DNA of 64,000 nt, taken from Terriglobales bacterium. GTDB taxonomy: Bacteria; Acidobacteriota; Terriglobia; Terriglobales; Acidobacteriaceae. Location of the stretch: positions 22,161-86,160 of the forward strand of contig DASTZZ010000107.1 of the NCBI GenBank assembly GCA_035764005.1. The letters are read 5' to 3'. Of the stretch, positions 60,246-64,000 are shown one piece after another. Within the stretch, counting starts at the first letter, position 1. Each line of letters opens with the position of its first letter. A model generated the notes under the pieces. It saw nothing but the letters and a program-made list of their open reading frames with translations. It did not search any database and was not told where the DNA came from. The translations under genes and the position numbers were made by a program.

Positions 60246-62681
60246 CTATGGCGAAGTCAGGATGGTGCCGTAAGGATCTACCACCAGCCGTTTCGTTCCT
60301 GCAGGCACGGTCAATGAAAATTGCGTTTCGCTGCCATCTGCAAACACGCGCGAGACGAATCGCAGATCGCCTTTTTGCAGTTCCGCATAGACAGGCACTG
60401 CGGTCACCAACTCCTCCGGCGCATCCTTCTGCAGGATGTTTCCCGTTGCGCGCACGCCGGCAGCATGTCGGTTGAAGCGGACATTTGTCAATTGGTAATG
60501 CGGCATCGCAGTGCCGTTCACCCATCCATCGAAGAACCAGTCGAGTTTAGGTTTGCCTTCGTAATAGAGCGATTTCGGCAGCACGCGCTCGAATGCGCGC
60601 TGCATGTCGAGCGTGCTCATCTGGGAGCCAGCGTAATCGTGCTGCAGCTCATGGAGAACGGAGAAGAAGAGATCGTCGGATCCGCTGCTGCCGCGGATGC
60701 GGGTGCCGTCGCGCAGGAATTCGCGCAACATGTGGATCAGCCAGGCGCCGCGTCCATAAGCAACCAGGTCCCAACCCTGTGGAAACGCGGAGGAGTTCAA
60801 GCGATGACCAAGTGTCACCGGCCCGGCCTCCCGATTTGGTTTTCCTTCCGGGTTTTTGTCATTAAGCCGCGTACGGTAATATTCCAGCACCTCGCGGAAG
60901 TCCTTTGGATAGTCTCGCTCAAAACTCAAGAGCGCACAGTAGTTCGACAGAGCCTCGGAAATCCATTTATCCCGATACGTAGACCAGTAGACTGAATCGC
61001 CCCACCACTGATGCGCGGTCTCGTGCGGCACCATAAGTCGATCGAAGAGCACGCGATCGAAATCCGAGTTGGCCGCCGCTCCACGCTCCTGCTGCGGCAC
61101 AAATACGTAGCTGGAAAGAAAGATGAGCCCTGGCCAGCCCTGGCTGAGATCGCCAGGCATTTGCGTAAGAGAAAGACTGCTGAAGGGAAATGGGCCAATG
61201 CGCGGACTCAAGTAGTCGATCGCGGCAGCCGCTTCCGTCGCGGCGATCTCTCCGGCGGGTTTTGGTTTGGGAAGCGGGACCTGCACGGTGTGAGGATGAT
61301 CGCCTCGACGAGGAGGAATGATGGGTTCCACTACCGTCTGTGTAGCGGTTGGGAAACTCCTCTCAACTCCTGGTGCAGCGAAGCTCTCCACTTTAACGTT
61401 GCCCGCCATGACCTCCGATGCCTGGTAATGTCCCAAATTGAATCCAGCAACTGGAATGGGGTGCTCAGAAACCCACTGGGAAACGTTGTCTCCTTCAACG
61501 ACTTGCTGCGAGATCCGCTTGCCTGTCGCCACCAGCGTCCACTCCTGCGGATAGCGAAACTCCAGATCGAACATCGCCATATTGAGTCCCAGATTAGGAA
61601 ACCAGTTCCCTCGCGAGCCGACGTAGAGGAGTCCTCCGCCGGCATCGGCCAGCACGGAACCGGAGTAGAGGAAGCGCAGCTTGAATCGTTGACCCTTCTG
61701 CGGAGCTGCCGGGAGGACAACCGCGACGTAATCGTTTCCTTCGCGCGAGATGTGCGAACCTTCAACGGCCTCGTTTTGCAGAAATTGAACCGCATGTCCA
61801 TCAGTTGTCACCGACGAGACCTTCAGCGCGCGAGAGAGTTCGAAGAGCACAGCGCGCGTGTTTGGCTGCAAGGTCTCCAGCTCGACTTCGGCATCGCCGT
61901 CGAGTGATTCCGGAGGATGGACGTTCACTTTTACGTGGAAGGATTTTGGTACCCACGGCAGCCCTGCGGTCGCCGATGGCTCTTCGTCCCTATGGGAACG
62001 CGACACGAATGATGTCCAGACGTTATAAAAAGGCCTTCCGCCGGGAGCGTATGTCACCTGTCCCACGGCGATTTGCTCCGGAGCGGCCTCGTCATAGAAA
62101 ACATCGAAGGTGCCGCGCGACACGCCAACTACCCGCGCGTGAAGAAATCTATCCTGGTGACCACCAACTGGCGTGTTCATGTACGCAAGAAGCAGGCGCA
62201 GAGCGTCGGTGCGGGCAAGTTCCTTGGCGGCAGCGTTGGCTTTATCGACGATCTCCGGGTTGTCCTCTTTGCGCAGCGCGGGATCGAGGTCTTGAAGAAA
62301 TCGATCATCAAAGAAGCGAAAGTAAGCCGAGGTAAATTTTTCTTCGAGAACGCCAGTATTCAGGAAGAGTCCAATCGACGCGCGTTCGCTTCGATCCGGT
62401 GGAATCACCAGCACCTCTCCATCGCCCACGAAGAAGACAGCATTCACGTGGCCGGCGACTTCTTCTCCGACGATGATCCAGCCATCGTTCAGCGCGAAGT
62501 GCAGATCTTCGCGATCAAATGTTGCGTCGCGCACGTGATACACCTTGGCGATGTCGAGTCCCGAATCCCACAGATTGCGGTATAGATTGGAGGCCGAATT
62601 TGCCCCGGGTACCTGCGCTCCTGCTGCGCAGATGGCCAGGAGCGCAGTTGCGAGCACGCACACAACGCGATTGCAGGCCAT
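60246..62681 (-). CDS. Exported M1-family aminopeptidase
   Basis: 811 residues from ATG 62681. A signal peptide (VVCVLATALLAICAAGAQ) opens the protein; the first 230 residues are a family-specific N-terminal domain. The peptidase motif HETAHQWWG near residue 550, with Glu 18-19 residues later in WISEALSNYCALL, is the zinc site. LTQMPGDLSQGWPGLIFLSS is the region equivalent to the GxMEN motif, here without a clear GAMEN, so aminopeptidase specificity may differ. The C-terminal domain ends in a Pro/Gly-rich beta region. Confidence 0.9.
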   Translation of the reverse strand: MACNRVVCVLATALLAICAAGAQVPGANSASNLYRNLWDSGLDIAKVYHVRDATFDREDLHFALNDGWIIVGEEVAGHVNAVFFVGDGEVLVIPPDRSERASIGLFLNTGVLEEKFTSAYFRFFDDRFLQDLDPALRKEDNPEIVDKANAAAKELARTDALRLLLAYMNTPVGGHQDRFLHARVVGVSRGTFDVFYDEAAPEQIAVGQVTYAPGGRPFYNVWTSFVSRSHRDEEPSATAGLPWVPKSFHVKVNVHPPESLDGDAEVELETLQPNTRAVLFELSRALKVSSVTTDGHAVQFLQNEAVEGSHISREGNDYVAVVLPAAPQKGQRFKLRFLYSGSVLADAGGGLLYVGSRGNWFPNLGLNMAMFDLEFRYPQEWTLVATGKRISQQVVEGDNVSQWVSEHPIPVAGFNLGHYQASEVMAGNVKVESFAAPGVERSFPTATQTVVEPIIPPRRGDHPHTVQVPLPKPKPAGEIAATEAAAAIDYLSPRIGPFPFSSLSLTQMPGDLSQGWPGLIFLSSYVFVPQQERGAAANSDFDRVLFDRLMVPHETAHQWWGDSVYWSTYRDKWISEALSNYCALLSFERDYPKDFREVLEYYRTRLNDKNPEGKPNREAGPVTLGHRLNSSAFPQGWDLVAYGRGAWLIHMLREFLRDGTRIRGSSGSDDLFFSVLHELQHDYAGSQMSTLDMQRAFERVLPKSLYYEGKPKLDWFFDGWVNGTAMPHYQLTNVRFNRHAAGVRATGNILQKDAPEELVTAVPVYAELQKGDLRFVSRVFADGSETQFSLTVPAGTKRLVVDPYGTILTSP

Positions 62682-62770
62682 GAACTTCGGATTCGGGTGT
62701 GTTACCAAGGTCAGTTCCTTCGCAGTGGCGCTGTGCTGAACCGCGAATTCAGCTTGCTAGAATCTGCGCT

Positions 62771-64000
62771 GTGCGTCCCCTGTTTGCCATCCTGCTTGCG
62801 CTCTCGTGTGCCGCTACGGCCGACACGATCTATCTGAAGAATGGACGCACCATTCTGGCTGACGCCGCAAGACAAAAAGGGGAGCGAGTGGAGTATGACA
62901 TCGGCGACGACACTTACGCTATCCCCTCCTCCACCGTCGATCACATAGAAGCAGGGGCCGGCGTTCCCGGAGCATCCTCCGCGAGCGTAAACATCGCCGC
63001 GCCGAGAGTTGCTTCGGGGAACCTGAAGCATACCGACGGGCAAATCACTCCTGAGCGCCTCGCTCAAATCGAGCGGAGCGGCAACAAAGAAGAGTTGATA
63101 GCCGCGCTCATCACACTAGGAATTCAGGAGCAGCAGCAAAGCAAATTTGATGATGCCCGCGCTCATCTGGAGCGCGCTGTCAGCCTGGCGCCAGAAAACG
63201 GCGAGGCATCCGCCATTTATGCGTGGGCACTGCTCAAGCAGGATCAGGCGACTCAGGCGCAGAGCTATGGCGAAGATGCCGTACGCAAGAATCCGGATTC
63301 CGGCTTCGCGCACAAAATTCTTGGGATGATCTATTACAAGCTCGATCGCCTTCGCGAATCAGTAGACGAGCTGACCAAAGCCAAGGAACTCGATCCCAAC
63401 GATAAGGAAGCCGAGAACTACCTCAAGACAATCACGCGGCAGGCGAAGGCAGAAGCTGATTTCCGCAGCGAGGCCAGCACGCACTTCAACATGCGTTACG
63501 AAGGCGAGATGGCAACGCCCAAGCTGCGCCAGGAGATTCTGCTCACGCTGGAGCGCCATTTCGGCGACCTCGTTTCGACCATGGGTCTGCTGCCTCGCGA
63601 CCCGATCATCGTCGTTCTATACACCAACCAAACATATTTCGACGTTACCCTCGCTCCTGCGTGGACTGCCGCGCTGAATGATGGCAAGCTGCGAATTCCA
63701 GTCGAAGGGCTCACCGGTGTCACGCCCGAACTTTCGCGCGTGCTCAAGCACGAACTGGCGCACTCATTCATTCGTCAGGCGACGAACGGCCATTGCCCCG
63801 TCTGGTTGAACGAAGGTTTCGCGCAGTTAGTGGAACCGCAATCTGCCGCTCGCTATCGGATGCAGCTCGCAAAGTTGTTCGATGATGGCAAACAAGCTCC
63901 TTTGCAAGCCCTCGAAGGCAGCTTCATCGGCTACGACTCGAATCGCGCCGCCGTGGCTTACGTCGAATCACTCGCCTACGTGGAATACATCCGCGACACG
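62771..64000 (+). CDS. TPR protein with peptidase MA-like domain (3' end outside window)
   Basis: 410 codons, open to the window end, from GTG 62771. A signal peptide (FAILLALSCAATA) is followed by a small beta domain (DTIYLKNGRTILADAARQKG), then TPR repeats at about 110-225 (EQQQSKFDDARAHLERAVSLAPENGEA; SVDELTKAKELDPNDKEAENYL). From about residue 320 a metallopeptidase-like region carries HELAHSFIRQ (HExxH) and CPVWLNEGFAQLVE. It should be an exported zinc protease. It is divergent to the M1 aminopeptidase gene. Confidence 0.85.
   Translation, partial: MRPLFAILLALSCAATADTIYLKNGRTILADAARQKGERVEYDIGDDTYAIPSSTVDHIEAGAGVPGASSASVNIAAPRVASGNLKHTDGQITPERLAQIERSGNKEELIAALITLGIQEQQQSKFDDARAHLERAVSLAPENGEASAIYAWALLKQDQATQAQSYGEDAVRKNPDSGFAHKILGMIYYKLDRLRESVDELTKAKELDPNDKEAENYLKTITRQAKAEADFRSEASTHFNMRYEGEMATPKLRQEILLTLERHFGDLVSTMGLLPRDPIIVVLYTNQTYFDVTLAPAWTAALNDGKLRIPVEGLTGVTPELSRVLKHELAHSFIRQATNGHCPVWLNEGFAQLVEPQSAARYRMQLAKLFDDGKQAPLQALEGSFIGYDSNRAAVAYVESLAYVEYIRDT

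Noticed and set aside
61011..61907. Plus-strand frame of 298 codons
   Set aside because: Antisense to the M1 peptidase gene and without family resemblance.

Overview
The window looks like chromosomal DNA of an Acidobacteriota member (Terriglobia-like). I infer this from gene content rather than a database match: PadR regulators beside permease-prefix membrane proteins, several DinB/DUF-type genes, a GC-rich base composition, and a dense set of intergenic imperfect palindromes. I see no phage, plasmid, CRISPR, rRNA or intact insertion sequence. One tRNA (Pro, TGG) is present. Gene density is high, with short operons on both strands.

Layout. 1-3.5 kb: the end of a GntR/UTRA regulator, then a lipid-linked glycosylation group (GT39-like membrane enzyme, GT2 polyprenyl-phosphate glycosyltransferase, Gfo/Idh dehydrogenase) followed by a truncated flagellar/type III ATPase remnant. 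3.9-5.4 kb: a two-component pair. 5.6-12.6 kb, mostly minus strand: glucarate dehydratase, DinB, an unusual phosphoribosyltransferase/kinase-like fusion, a small protein with a duplicated motif, an SH3 lipoprotein, DUF2203 and quinolinate synthase. 13-15.8 kb: a double ArsA ATPase followed by a GvpL/F protein with no other gas-vesicle gene. 16-20.3 kb: two divergent PadR modules, one with an ABC exporter. 20.7-24 kb: GH18 chitinase-like enzyme, chorismate synthase, peptide deformylase. 24-30.7 kb: an unknown periplasmic protein, AraC regulator, membrane protein, FmdB zinc ribbon, YheT hydrolase, tRNA-Pro, and two divergent toxin-antitoxin loci (a vapBC broken by a TGA and an intact fitAB). 30.7-40.9 kb: a sugar-acid catabolism region (aldo/keto reductase, HpcH/HpaI aldolase, MFS transporter, two IlvD/Edd dehydratases, DgoK-type kinase, galactarate dehydratase). 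40.9-64 kb: phospholipase C-like phosphoesterase, acyl-ACP synthetase/acyltransferase fusion, WYL regulator, DinB proteins, phosphoesterase, a dehydrogenase remnant, a Tat-exported HisC-like protein, GAF/HD-GYP beside a degenerate histidine kinase, PRC-barrel protein, DnaC-like ATPase, malate synthase, M1 aminopeptidase and the start of a TPR/peptidase protein.

How genes may work together. GudD and GarD both yield 5-keto-4-deoxyglucarate, which an HpcH/HpaI aldolase would split; the ACS-family transporter fits uptake of such acids. The two dehydratases and DgoK suggest a parallel aldonate/KDGal branch. The most unusual structure outside genes is a collection of at least ten unrelated imperfect-palindrome repeat families sitting at operon borders. 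Several have been captured into reading frames, most clearly as the interdomain linker and C-terminal tail of the double ArsA protein.
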